From the NCBI GenBank assembly GCA_003153435.1, contig PLYR01000105.1:1-58293 (forward strand): DNA of 58,293 bases, read 5' to 3'. The DNA comes from Bacteroidota bacterium (GTDB lineage Bacteria > Bacteroidota > Bacteroidia > Palsa-965). The notes below the pieces were generated by a model. The model worked only from the letters and a program-made list of their open reading frames with translations. It was not told where the DNA came from and ran no database searches. A program made the translations under genes and the position numbers. Positions 44,645 to 53,854 of this stretch are shown here, one piece after another (position 1 is the stretch's first letter; each line of letters starts with the position of its first letter).

Positions 44645-45727
44645 ATGAACCTCGAGCAAGCCATAGGAGAATTATTATACCGCCATGATTGTGTTATTAT
44701 TCCTGAATTTGGAGGATTTGTAACAAATTATCATCCTGCACAGGTACATCCTACCCAGCATACATTTAGTCCACCTTCCAAAAGCATTGTCTTTAACAGA
44801 AGCTTGAAAAATAATGATGGCCTTCTGGCTAATCATCTGGTTCAGCTTAATCTGGTGAATTACCAGGAAGCTTGCCAACAGATAAAAGTTTTTGCAGGGA
44901 TGTGCTCAGCCACATTGAACCAGGGGAAGAGGCTCACTCTTGCCTCAATTGGAACACTTTTCCTGGATATTGAAAAGAATATACAATTCGAGCCGGATCC
45001 GGAAACGAATTACCTGCTTGATTCATTCGGATTGGCTGAGATTCAGTCACCTTCTATCAAGAGGGATAATTTCGTGAAACGTCTTGAAAAAGAACCGAAA
45101 GACCGGGAGGTTGTTCCGGCTGAAGTGAAGAGAAAAGTGAATGTTCGAAGGCTTGTGGTAATGACGCTTGCAGCCGGAGTTCTCTTTGCAGGAGTATGGA
45201 TCCCTCTCAAGACTGATCTTTTGAAAGGCATTAACTATGCAAATCTCAATCCTTTCGGTTCAAAAGAAAAAACAATTTATAATGAGGCTCCTTTCACAGC
45301 ACCTTCTATTTCTCCCGCTAAACTAAGAGCCACTTCTGTCATCACCGATGGAACCGATACAACCCGATACCAAAAACTATCTTTTTCAAAAGCTGATACT
45401 ACGCCTGTTGTTGTCAAGCTCCTGGAAACTGCCGAGCCGGAATCTACCGCTGTGGCCAGCCATTCATCTGAAAAGGTTAAAGAAGTTGTTGCCAGAGTGG
45501 CCGCAGGAGAGAAGTTCAGTATTATCGGAGGATGCTTTGCAATTCCGGACAATGCCAGCCGTTTCATTGAGAAATTACGTGCAGAAGGCTTCCAGCCATT
45601 TCTGCTGCAGACTAACAGTCCGCTGAGGCATGTGAGTTACGGAACTTACAGCACCTATCAGGATGCTGTAGCGATGCTCGCCAAAGTAAGGGCCACCAAC
45701 AAAGATGCCTGGATCCTGATCCGTTAA
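44645..45727 (+). CDS. HU-CCDC81 domain and SPOR domain protein
   Basis: A 360-aa cell-envelope protein. The first 80 residues are the HU-CCDC81 N-terminal domain (IGELLYRHDCVIIPEFGGFVTNYHPA), followed by a second HU-like half with AGMCSATLNQGKRLTLASIGTL. One TM helix (RLVVMTLAAGVLFAGVWIPL) follows near 170-190, then a linker and a C-terminal SPOR domain (FSIIGGCFAIPDNASRFIEKLRAEGF and YGTYSTYQDAVAMLAKVRA). SPOR binds denuded peptidoglycan at division sites. The protein is thus an inner-membrane protein with a DNA-binding-like fold facing the cytoplasm and a septal peptidoglycan binder outside. A link between nucleoid and division is inferred from the domains only. Confidence 0.88.
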   Translation: MNLEQAIGELLYRHDCVIIPEFGGFVTNYHPAQVHPTQHTFSPPSKSIVFNRSLKNNDGLLANHLVQLNLVNYQEACQQIKVFAGMCSATLNQGKRLTLASIGTLFLDIEKNIQFEPDPETNYLLDSFGLAEIQSPSIKRDNFVKRLEKEPKDREVVPAEVKRKVNVRRLVVMTLAAGVLFAGVWIPLKTDLLKGINYANLNPFGSKEKTIYNEAPFTAPSISPAKLRATSVITDGTDTTRYQKLSFSKADTTPVVVKLLETAEPESTAVASHSSEKVKEVVARVAAGEKFSIIGGCFAIPDNASRFIEKLRAEGFQPFLLQTNSPLRHVSYGTYSTYQDAVAMLAKVRATNKDAWILIR

Positions 45728-45753
45728 GATTACACCCATTTATTCCTCATAAA

Positions 45754-45785
45754 AAAAACCTTCCCACAACAGCGGGAAGGTTTTT
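45754..45785. terminator. Bidirectional terminator between the HU/SPOR gene and the giant repeat protein gene
   Basis: AAAAACCTTCCC (45754-45765) pairs with GGGAAGGTTTTT (45774-45785) over an 8-nt loop. T runs follow on both strands, so it serves the two convergent genes. A 12-bp stem makes it strong. Confidence 0.9.
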
Positions 45786-45807
45786 CTTTATTCTTTAGAA
45801 CAGGATA

Positions 45808-48800
45808 TTATTGCTTCACGATTCGTTTCATCATCCTCTCGTTACCTGCATTTGCAACGATCAGATAAACACCCTGAGGAAGGGAAGTCAGATCCACATC
45901 AAAACTTTGTGCTTCCACTTTAGCGTTATAAACCTGTTTTCCCAGCAGGTCATAGATGGCAACTGTTCTTTCGGAAGACTCCGCTCCGAATACAACGGTT
46001 ATAGAGTTCTGGAATGGGTTCGGATAAACATTCATTCCGTTGCCTGCTGCTGCAATCTCATCAATACCAAGACAACCAACAGAGATCGACGCGGTAGCAT
46101 GATCTGTACATCCGTTACCGTCGGTATACATATAAACGATCGGCCAGATACCACCGCCTGCAATCACAGGTGTGAACGTGGTTCCCGATACACCAGGTCC
46201 GCTATATGTTCCACCTGCAGGAAGCCCCTGAGAGAGTGTGAATGGAGGATTATTTACACATACTGTATTCGGGTTCTGAACATAGGTAACCACTGGTAAT
46301 GGATTAACAGTAACCGTCTTGGTTGCGGTACCCATGCAACCATTGGCATCCGTTCCGGTAACTGTATACGTGGCTGAAGTAGTAGGAACGAATCCTGCAT
46401 TATTTACAACTCCTGCACTCCAGGAATAAGTATCGGCACCAGCACCAGAGAGATTAACCGTATTTCCTTTGCAGACAGTAGCATTCGCAGGCAGTGCAAC
46501 CACCGTAACCGATGGCAGCGGATTTACCGTTACCAGCTGTGTCGTCGTGCTGACACAATTATGTGTATTGCTGCCCGTAAGCGTATAAGTCATTGAGCTC
46601 ACCGGAGTGAAGAGGGTATCATTCAAAATTCCACCGGACCATGTATAAGTATTCGCACCGGAACCGGCAAGACGAACCATACCTCCAGCACAGACAGTGG
46701 CATTGGATGGTGTCGCAATGACGGAAAGAACCGGAAGGCTTATCACAGCAACCGTTACGTTAGCATCGTTTGCGCAACTATTTACATCCGTACCGGTCAC
46801 ACGGTAGGTAGCCGTAAAGTTCGGGCTAAAGGCAACACCGTTTGTGAGTCCACTGCTCCAGCTGTATGTTCCTCCTCCTGCGCCGGATGCAGTCAGAGTT
46901 ACCGGAGCACCGGCACAGATGGTGTCATTTGCAGGAACAGAAGCTACGGTGATCACCGGAAGCTGATGCACAATGATGGCTTCCGTAGCGGTGTTCATAC
47001 AACCGTTTCCATCAGTACCTGTAACCGTATAGGTTGCCGAAGCGGTAGGATTGAATCCGGTATTGTTGGTGACACCGCCGGTCCATGAATAAAGACTTGC
47101 TCCATGACCGATAAGTGCAATCGTACCACCGACACAGATGGTGGCGTTAGCCGGAACAGCCGAAGTGGTAATCGTTGGCAGCGGATTCACAACCACAGTC
47201 TGGGTTGTCGTGCCTACACAACCATGAGAATTAGAACTTGTAACCGTATAAGTAACCGTTCCGACAGCAGGTGTAAAAGATACGTTGTTGGTGATCCCAC
47301 CTGTCCAGGTATAGGTAGCACCTCCACCCGATCCTGCGAGCGTCACATGAGTACCACTACAAACTACGCCTCCGGGGGGAGTGGCAATGACACTCAGTAC
47401 AGGAAGGCTATCTACCACTACGGTGCGAGTAGCTGTATCTGTACATCCGTGAACATCTGTTCCTGTTACGGTGTAGGTAAGAGAAAGAGAAGGTACGAAT
47501 GAAGTATTATCTGTTATTCCGTTAGACCATACATAGGATACTGCTCCGTGACCCGCGAGTGTAACATGTGCGCCGGCACAAACTTCAGCAGAAGCAGGTA
47601 TAACTGTAGTAGTGATTACAGGGCTCGTATAAACAGTGACTGTTTGTGTGGCTGTATTGGTACAGGTATGAGCATCCGAACCCGTTACGGTATAGGTTTG
47701 TGTACCCAATGGAACAAAAGGTGAATTGTTCACCACCCCACCGGTCCATATATAGGATGTTCCTCCAACACCATTCAACGTTACGTTAGTCCCAGGACAA
47801 ACGGATGCTGCTGGAGAAACCGTTGCGGTGATGGTTGGCAAAGCATAAACTGTGACAGACTGGGTAGCCGTATTTGTACACCCGTGCACATCCGTTCCGG
47901 TTACCGTGTAAGTGGTTGTTCCAACAGGGGAAGGAGTGAAAGCAACACCATCGGTGATACCGCCGGTCCACGAATAAGTCGAAGCTCCTCCACCGGACAA
48001 GGTCAATGTCTGTCCTGTACAAACCGTAGCAGAAGCAGGAGAAGGACTAACATTGACTGTTGGGGCAGGATTCAAGGTTACGGTTTGCATGGCTGTGCCT
48101 TTGCAACCATTTCCATCAGTTCCTGTTACGGTATAGGTTTGTGTAAGAGCTGGAACAAAAGGAGTACCGTCGGTAATAGAAGGATTCCAGGAATAGGTGG
48201 TTCCACCGGGTCCGGTTCCCGTTAAGGTGATGGAAACACCGGGGCAAACCGAATCATTCGAAGGATTAGAAGTGATTCCTATAACCGGTGCAGAGAACAA
48301 GCCAACTGCGAACGTTGCGGTATTGGAACAACCGGTCACTGTATTGATACCGGTTACGGTATAGGTTGTTGGAACAACAGGAGAAACCGTATAGGTAGAT
48401 ACCGAAGGGCCACCGGTCCATACATATCCATTCGCTCCTGTACCGGTCAGTACGTCGTTAGTACTTGGACAGATCGTGTTCGTTCCTGTAATTCCAACAG
48501 CCGGAAGTCCCTTAACCGTAAAGGTGAATAAACTGGATGTAGCTGTTGCAGGAGCGCAGGTATTATTGCTGGTCGTTGTCAGTGTCATCGTAACTGTGTT
48601 TCCGGCATCACCGGCACCAGCAATGTAATAGGGTGTTAATGTATTAGCACCTACTGTAGAGACGGTTCCGGTTCCGTTATGTGACCAGGAAAAAGTTCCG
48701 TTGGTACCATGCATACCAAAAACCTGTGCGGAATCATTCACACAAACATTTGCTGTTCCACCAGGCCCTGACGCTGTAGGTAATTGGTTAATCGTGACCA

Positions 48801-51459
48801 GTTGAGTAAATGGCATTGAACAAGTAGAAATCGCATTGGTTACAGTAACCGTATAGGTGGTGTTAACAGTTAACGGGCCCGGGATGGCATAAATCGCAGT
48901 AGCAGGTCCGCCGGTCCATTGATACGTGTTACCGGGGCCGGGGCTATTTGCAGTCAGTGTTGTGGTATTACCTGTACATATGGTAGTTGTTCCGGTGATG
49001 GTTGCCGTGAGAGTTGGTTTGAAATTAACGTTATAAGTAGCAGTTGCCTGACATCCATCCACATTGGTAACAGTCATGGTCATAGTAACGATACCGGCAT
49101 CAGCATAAGTAGAGTGATAAGTCGGTGTTAATGTAGTACCACCTGTTATGGTTCCAAATCCATTGCTTGTCCAGAGAATCGTTCCGCCTGTAGCTGTTGC
49201 ACCAGCAACAGTAGCATTCGAACCCGGACAGATCAAGGTAGATCCTCCTGCAGTAGCCGTAGGAGTAACGCCAACGGTCATGGTTGCTATGTTTGAAGTA
49301 GTGCCTGGAGGACAAGTAGATCCGATTACACATTGGTAAGTATATCCTGTCATTGCCAGGGTAGGATTCGTAATCGTGAGGGTGCTGGTGGTTACACCAA
49401 CGTATTGAGGAGATCCAACAAGGTTTACAAATCCACCTCCATTGTTTTCCTGCCACTGATAGGTATTGGCTCCACCAGATGCAACAACGGTAAACGTTGC
49501 CGGTTGTCCGTTACAGGCATTAAGGTTTGAAGGTTGTGTGGTGATCACCGGAGGGGTATTCACCGTCAGGATCGCCATGTTCGAAGTATCGACTGGGAGA
49601 CAAGTACCAGTTACATATACACGATACATATATCCATTCATCACTCCGGTAGGAGAAGTAACATTTAAAGTAGCGGTGGTCACTCCCGAATACACGGGTC
49701 CGTTAGTCACGTTGGCATAGGGGCCACCGGTGCTGACTTGCCATTGGTAAGTAAGACCGCTTCCGGTTGCAGTAAGAGAAAAGGAAGCCAGTGTTCCGGC
49801 ACAGACCGTTGTTGGTGAAGGCTGCACCGTAATGGCTGGTGGAGTATTTACAGTAAGCAATGCGGTAGCAGAAGTAGCAGGAGGGTTACAGGTTCCGGTA
49901 ACGATACACTGGTAAGTATAACCGTTCATAGGAGCGGGAACACTTGTAAGACTGAGTGCATTGGTGGTTACCCCTGCATACATACCTCCATTGGAGAGGT
50001 TTACAAAACCACCTCCGTTATTTTCCTGCCATTGGTAGGTTATGCCAGCACCGGTTGCAGCAATCACAAAGTTGGCAGTACCTCCTGCACAAATAGTGGC
50101 AGGTGATGGAGAAAGAGTTACCAAAGGAAGTGTGTTGACGGTTAGCAGACCAGAGGCAGAGGTCACTGCCGGTACGCAGGTTCCGCTAACTACACACTGA
50201 TAAGTATCTCCGCTGATACCAGCAGGTGTGCCGGTAATATTTAAAGTAGCGGTGGTAGCACCGGAATAAACGGCTGAGTTAGTGACGTTGAGGTAAGGAC
50301 CTCCGTTACTTACCTGCCATTGGTAAGAAAGACCTGTACCAGATGCACTGACGGCGAATGAAGTATTTCCTCCAGCACAGACTGTTGCAGGAGCCGGTTG
50401 AATCAGAATACCAGGTATGGTGTTGATGGTGAGTGCCACGCTGTTGGTAGTAGCTGTTGGAGGAAGAGTACCTGTAATCACGCACTGGTAGTTATAGCCA
50501 TTCATTGGATTGGTAACTCCGGTAAGGGTGAGTGTGTTTGTCAACACACCGGAATAAATACCGGTGTTGGTAAGGTTAACAAAACCTGAGCCCTGATTCT
50601 CCTGCCACTGGTAAGTTAATCCCTGACCGGTAACGGTAGTTGTAAATGTAGCCACAGTCCCAGGGCAAGCTGCGGCTGGTGAAGGCTGTACTACAATAGT
50701 TGGGGGAGTATTAACGGTAAGCGTTGCGATGCTGGAAGGAATACTACAGTTTACATTGGAGACGATACATTGGTATGTATAACCATTCATAGGAGCTGTA
50801 ATGCCAGTAAGTGTAAGTGAGCTGGTGGTTGCACCACTGTAGATACCACCATTGCTGATATTTGCAAATCCGGAACCATTATTTTCCTGCCACTGATAAG
50901 TGACCACGCCGCTGGCTGTTACACTAAAGATACGTGTTCCACCGATCGCAGAAGTGGTGTTCGATGGTTGTCCGGTGATGGTTGGGAGTGCATTGACGGT
51001 AAGAAGAGCCGGAATAGTGGGTGTAGCAATCGTACAGATATTGGAGACCAGACATTGGTAAGTATAACCATTCATTGGAACATTCACACCCGTAAGTGTA
51101 AGTGTGCTGGTTAAAGAACCGGAATAAATGCCCCCATCGGTGATGTTAACGAATCCGGAGCCCGTATTCTCCTGCCATTGATACACAGGGGTTGTTCCTG
51201 TAGCAGTGACGCTGAATGTGGCCGTACCACCATCACAAACTATACTTGGAGTTGGTTCTACGGTAATCACAATCGGGGTACAGGGACCAGGATTGATGAC
51301 TGATGAATTTATGAAAGAAGCTTTCGCTTCGGCAGCGAACAAAAACATACCCAGAGTGAGTGCCGCTACACCTGCATAGATCCTGAGGTTACTCATCAAG
51401 CTCTTGGAGGTTAGATTCATCTTCGAAAACCCTTTGAAATTTTGTAGTTGATACTTCAT
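45808..51459 (-). CDS. Giant secreted Ig/PKD-like repeat protein with T9SS type A sorting domain
   Basis: A surface protein of 1,883 aa. A signal peptide ends near FLFAAEAKAS; starts at Met1, Met14 or Met22 are all possible. Seven Ig-like repeats of about 92 aa (66-730) share the pattern PSPxxVCAGGxAxF, YQWQENNGxGFVN, YxGVTTxxLTLT, MNGYTYQC. Four variable repeats follow, then nine tighter repeats of about 74 aa with the pattern YxWTGGITNNxxFxP, TYTVTGTDxxGC, TVTVNPLP. After an unrelated last repeat comes the T9SS type A sorting domain (NVYPNPFQNSITVVF to MKRIVKQ). Such proteins act as adhesins or cell-surface filaments. No enzyme domain is visible. It is transcribed alone, with a strong terminator at its end. 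Confidence 0.92.
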   Translation of the reverse strand: MKYQLQNFKGFSKMNLTSKSLMSNLRIYAGVAALTLGMFLFAAEAKASFINSSVINPGPCTPIVITVEPTPSIVCDGGTATFSVTATGTTPVYQWQENTGSGFVNITDGGIYSGSLTSTLTLTGVNVPMNGYTYQCLVSNICTIATPTIPALLTVNALPTITGQPSNTTSAIGGTRIFSVTASGVVTYQWQENNGSGFANISNGGIYSGATTSSLTLTGITAPMNGYTYQCIVSNVNCSIPSSIATLTVNTPPTIVVQPSPAAACPGTVATFTTTVTGQGLTYQWQENQGSGFVNLTNTGIYSGVLTNTLTLTGVTNPMNGYNYQCVITGTLPPTATTNSVALTINTIPGILIQPAPATVCAGGNTSFAVSASGTGLSYQWQVSNGGPYLNVTNSAVYSGATTATLNITGTPAGISGDTYQCVVSGTCVPAVTSASGLLTVNTLPLVTLSPSPATICAGGTANFVIAATGAGITYQWQENNGGGFVNLSNGGMYAGVTTNALSLTSVPAPMNGYTYQCIVTGTCNPPATSATALLTVNTPPAITVQPSPTTVCAGTLASFSLTATGSGLTYQWQVSTGGPYANVTNGPVYSGVTTATLNVTSPTGVMNGYMYRVYVTGTCLPVDTSNMAILTVNTPPVITTQPSNLNACNGQPATFTVVASGGANTYQWQENNGGGFVNLVGSPQYVGVTTSTLTITNPTLAMTGYTYQCVIGSTCPPGTTSNIATMTVGVTPTATAGGSTLICPGSNATVAGATATGGTILWTSNGFGTITGGTTLTPTYHSTYADAGIVTMTMTVTNVDGCQATATYNVNFKPTLTATITGTTTICTGNTTTLTANSPGPGNTYQWTGGPATAIYAIPGPLTVNTTYTVTVTNAISTCSMPFTQLVTINQLPTASGPGGTANVCVNDSAQVFGMHGTNGTFSWSHNGTGTVSTVGANTLTPYYIAGAGDAGNTVTMTLTTTSNNTCAPATATSSLFTFTVKGLPAVGITGTNTICPSTNDVLTGTGANGYVWTGGPSVSTYTVSPVVPTTYTVTGINTVTGCSNTATFAVGLFSAPVIGITSNPSNDSVCPGVSITLTGTGPGGTTYSWNPSITDGTPFVPALTQTYTVTGTDGNGCKGTAMQTVTLNPAPTVNVSPSPASATVCTGQTLTLSGGGASTYSWTGGITDGVAFTPSPVGTTTYTVTGTDVHGCTNTATQSVTVYALPTITATVSPAASVCPGTNVTLNGVGGTSYIWTGGVVNNSPFVPLGTQTYTVTGSDAHTCTNTATQTVTVYTSPVITTTVIPASAEVCAGAHVTLAGHGAVSYVWSNGITDNTSFVPSLSLTYTVTGTDVHGCTDTATRTVVVDSLPVLSVIATPPGGVVCSGTHVTLAGSGGGATYTWTGGITNNVSFTPAVGTVTYTVTSSNSHGCVGTTTQTVVVNPLPTITTSAVPANATICVGGTIALIGHGASLYSWTGGVTNNTGFNPTASATYTVTGTDGNGCMNTATEAIIVHQLPVITVASVPANDTICAGAPVTLTASGAGGGTYSWSSGLTNGVAFSPNFTATYRVTGTDVNSCANDANVTVAVISLPVLSVIATPSNATVCAGGMVRLAGSGANTYTWSGGILNDTLFTPVSSMTYTLTGSNTHNCVSTTTQLVTVNPLPSVTVVALPANATVCKGNTVNLSGAGADTYSWSAGVVNNAGFVPTTSATYTVTGTDANGCMGTATKTVTVNPLPVVTYVQNPNTVCVNNPPFTLSQGLPAGGTYSGPGVSGTTFTPVIAGGGIWPIVYMYTDGNGCTDHATASISVGCLGIDEIAAAGNGMNVYPNPFQNSITVVFGAESSERTVAIYDLLGKQVYNAKVEAQSFDVDLTSLPQGVYLIVANAGNERMMKRIVKQ
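46291..48285 (-). repeat. Nine tandem PKD-like coding repeats of about 222 bp
   Basis: Within the giant gene, nine successive units of 72-75 codons encode the same motif order: a Cys-Gly start near VCAG, TLxGxGAxxYxWTGG, FxP, TYTVTGTDxxGC and TVxVNPLP. Boundaries are approximate. Sequence between units is diverged but clearly related. Confidence 0.8.
49270..51264 (-). repeat. Seven tandem Ig-like coding repeats of about 280 bp
   Basis: Seven units of about 89-96 codons each encode YQWQE or YQWQV, a GIYSG or VYSG turn and a GYTYQC strand with a second Cys. At the DNA level the ATTTTCCTGCCATTGGTA-type segment recurs on the plus strand with few changes. Boundaries are approximate. Confidence 0.8.
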
Positions 51460-51673
51460 GATGTACTTTATTTAAACTTGTTTTGGATTGCGCTTGTGTT
51501 TAAAAGACCTTCCCCTGTGATTCAAAAAATTCCGTTGGATCGTAAATATAGTATAATAAGGCTTTAGCCCCCCTCTTTAAAGGGTTAGAGCCTTAGACAG
51601 ATTCTCAATATGCTGACTTTCAGTGTATTAATTTGGAATCCATGCTTCCCAATTTATAAGATAGGGCTGTTTT

Positions 51674-52216
51674 TTACTCTTTTAGCCTGCTTTTCTTATA
51701 CAATTGAATGCCGAAATAGAGGGCAACGGCAAAGATCACCAGTCCTACCGCCAGCCACATATTACTGCTGTTATCCTGCAACTTGATTATAAAGACAATA
51801 GCCACCAGCAATACACTGGCCACCTCATTCCACACTCTCAACCACATGGAAGAGTGTTTAAAGGTATCCGACTGTAACTGTTTAAAAATCAGGTGGCACT
51901 GCAGATGATAAAGAGCCAGGCCGAACACGAAACAGAGTTTAAGGATAAAAAAGGCCTGCTGGAGGAGATCGATACGATAAGCGAAAAGCACCAGGGGGCC
52001 CAGGATAAACGTGGCTATTGCTGATGGCCATGTAATTCCATACCAGAGCCTGCGCATCATAATCTTATACTGGTTCTGAAGAATGGTTTTATCAGGTTCA
52101 GCAAGATCTTTAGCTTCTGTCGTGTAAATAAACAGACGAACGATATAGAAGAGTCCCGCAAACCAGGTTACGATGAAGATGATGTGGAGCGCAAGAAGAA
52201 CCTGAATAGATGGCAT
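51674..52216 (-). CDS. hemJ: Protoporphyrinogen IX oxidase HemJ-like membrane protein
   Basis: A 180-aa inner-membrane protein with four to five TM helices. HemJ oxidises protoporphyrinogen IX to protoporphyrin IX in haem synthesis in bacteria lacking HemG and HemY. The start is at 52216 (MPSIQVLLALH); the frame runs further upstream but overlaps the divergent promoter. Family residues include the N-terminal His in LLALHIIFIVTWFAGLFYIVRLF with the following Arg, and a His in YHLQCHLIFKQL. The PF03653 family is also annotated as CopD-like, so biochemical function is inferred. Divergent from the thioesterase gene; gap 117 bp. Confidence 0.85.
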   Translation of the reverse strand: MPSIQVLLALHIIFIVTWFAGLFYIVRLFIYTTEAKDLAEPDKTILQNQYKIMMRRLWYGITWPSAIATFILGPLVLFAYRIDLLQQAFFILKLCFVFGLALYHLQCHLIFKQLQSDTFKHSSMWLRVWNEVASVLLVAIVFIIKLQDNSSNMWLAVGLVIFAVALYFGIQLYKKSRLKE

Positions 52217-52284
52217 TTTTTTATTTGTATGAAGTGCGAAGATAAGAATTCCTTTGCAGTGCACGGATGATGGATAAAGAGGAG

Positions 52285-52316
52285 TTGGTTTTATCTCAAC
52301 CGATGAACTATCTTTG
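52285..52316 (+). promoter_or_regulatory. Promoter of the acyl-CoA thioesterase gene
   Basis: TTG (52285-52287), a 21-nt spacer and TATCTTTG (52309-52316) form a good match to the Bacteroidota -33/-7 promoter. The start codon is 18 nt downstream, so the 5' untranslated region is about 10-12 nt. Confidence 0.7.
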
Positions 52317-52333
52317 CCCAAAGTTCAACCGCT

Positions 52334-52852
52334 ATGAAATCGAAAACGGCAAAGGAAACCTCTACCATTACCACAGAAATTGTCCTTCCCAATGATACTA
52401 ATACCCTAGGTAATCTGATGGGAGGCCGTCTGCTTCACTGGATGGATGTATGTGCTGCTATTTCGGCACACCGTCATTGCAAAAGGGTGGTGGTGACCGC
52501 ATCCGTAAACAATGTAGCTTTTACTCAGCCCATCCGCTTAGCCAGTATCATTACCATTGAAGCTAAAGTATCACGTGCATTTACTTCTTCTATGGAAGTA
52601 TTCATTGATGTGTGGGTGGAAGATCCAGTTACTTCAGAAAGGACCAAATGCAACGAAGCCATTTATACTTTCGTAGCAGTGGATCAGAACGGATCCCCTT
52701 TGCCTGTGCCGGAAATGGTACCTGAAACGGATGAAGAGATAAAGAGGTATGAAGGTGCTTTAAGAAGAAAACAGCTTAGTCTGATCCTTGCCGGTAAAAT
52801 GAAGCCGGAAGATGCCTCGGAGCTAAAAGCTTTGTTCCTTAAAAATTCCTAG
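52334..52852 (+). CDS. Acyl-CoA thioesterase, hotdog fold
   Basis: Hydrolyses acyl-CoA to free acid and CoA. The 172 aa form a single hotdog domain of the YciA/BACH type: the LPNDTNTLGNLMGGRLLHWMD (split across the helix) start carries the conserved Asn and the catalytic-site Asp of the hotdog helix. VTASVNNVAFTQPI and MEVFIDVWVED follow. The C-terminus (60 residues with EEIKRYEGALRRKQ) is helical, as in the BACH group. Cytoplasmic, with no signal. Its stop TAG shares a CTAG with the convergent glycosyltransferase stop. Confidence 0.92.
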   Translation: MKSKTAKETSTITTEIVLPNDTNTLGNLMGGRLLHWMDVCAAISAHRHCKRVVVTASVNNVAFTQPIRLASIITIEAKVSRAFTSSMEVFIDVWVEDPVTSERTKCNEAIYTFVAVDQNGSPLPVPEMVPETDEEIKRYEGALRRKQLSLILAGKMKPEDASELKALFLKNS

Positions 52853-53853
52853 AAAGGGGTTCGGATCGCTTCTATTATTTTTTCTTCAGCAATCAGGTTC
52901 ATGCACTTGAAATGTCCTTTGGGACATTTCTTAAAACCTATTTTTGAACAAGGGCGGCAGCTTAGATTATTTACTTCTACCACTACTCCCCTTCCCTCTT
53001 CTCCATGCCGACTCAGGTAAGGGTACATCCCAAAAGCGGGTACGGTATTTCCCCAGACGGAGATTATTTCTTTTTTGAAAGCCGCAGCAATATGCATGAG
53101 TCCGGTATCATGGGTGATCACTTTTCTGGCCTGTCTTACCAGAGAAGCAGACTGAAGCAAGGTGTATTTCCCGCAGGCATTTATGACTCTTCCATCCAGT
53201 GCACTGCTGATTAACGCTCCACGCTCTGTATCTTCTTTTCCTCCAAGGAGAACAATCTTTTCATCAATCTTTTTGCAGATAGAAATAATTTTCTCTACCG
53301 GAAGTCGTTTCGTTTCGTGTTGTGCCCCGATAGCAAAAGCAATATATCCTTTTCTCAATTCAGGAATCGCATCCACATCTACTTCTTCAGAAGGGGGAAT
53401 ATAAAAATCCAATCCCATCCCATCGTTCTTCACACCCAGGCTTTCCACCACATTCAGATAACGTTCAGAAACATGTATCGCAGGCAGGATATCTTTCTTC
53501 AGATTCACCAGAATCCATTTGCGGATATTCAGTTTGTCGAGTACAGCACCCGGCTTTTTCAACGCTCTTCTTACTTGTGCGCTTCTAAGGTTATGGTGGA
53601 GATCCACAATAAAATCATACCCTTCATTCCGGAGCTGATCGATGACTTCCGAAACCTTTTCTTCAATTGTAAATACCTTATCCACAAATGGATTATTTTC
53701 CACCAGTCCTTTAAATTCTTTTTTGGTCAGGAAATGAACATCTGCGCCGATCTGTGATTTGAGGCAGCGGATAACAGGAGAAGTCAGAACGATATCTCCT
53801 ATCGAACTGAAACGAATAATCAGAACTTTTTTGGGGTGAGCTGGGAAAGGCAT
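52849..53853 (-). CDS. Glycosyltransferase family 9 (heptosyltransferase-like)
   Basis: A GT-B fold transferase of 334 aa acting on lipopolysaccharide or related envelope glycans at the inner membrane. N-terminal KKVLIIRFSSIGDIVLTSPV (8-27) is the family start. DFIVDLHHNLRS, AIGAQHETKRLPVEKI, and DTGLMHIAAAFKKEIISVWG are the donor and acceptor landmarks. A late Cys cluster (LSCRPCSKIGFKKCPKGHFKCMN) is common in Bacteroidota members. The exact sugar is unknown. It starts 1 nt before the small lipoprotein gene ends, so the two are probably co-transcribed. Confidence 0.92.
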   Translation of the reverse strand: MPFPAHPKKVLIIRFSSIGDIVLTSPVIRCLKSQIGADVHFLTKKEFKGLVENNPFVDKVFTIEEKVSEVIDQLRNEGYDFIVDLHHNLRSAQVRRALKKPGAVLDKLNIRKWILVNLKKDILPAIHVSERYLNVVESLGVKNDGMGLDFYIPPSEEVDVDAIPELRKGYIAFAIGAQHETKRLPVEKIISICKKIDEKIVLLGGKEDTERGALISSALDGRVINACGKYTLLQSASLVRQARKVITHDTGLMHIAAAFKKEIISVWGNTVPAFGMYPYLSRHGEEGRGVVVEVNNLSCRPCSKIGFKKCPKGHFKCMNLIAEEKIIEAIRTPF

Positions 53854-53854
53854 A

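Noticed and set aside
45811-46299. Plus-strand ORF of 162 codons inside the giant repeat gene
   Set aside because: It lies opposite a repeat-rich coding frame with many Cys, Asn and Arg and no family pattern. Other such ORFs in this gene (for example 47104-47502) share the same origin in repeat DNA.
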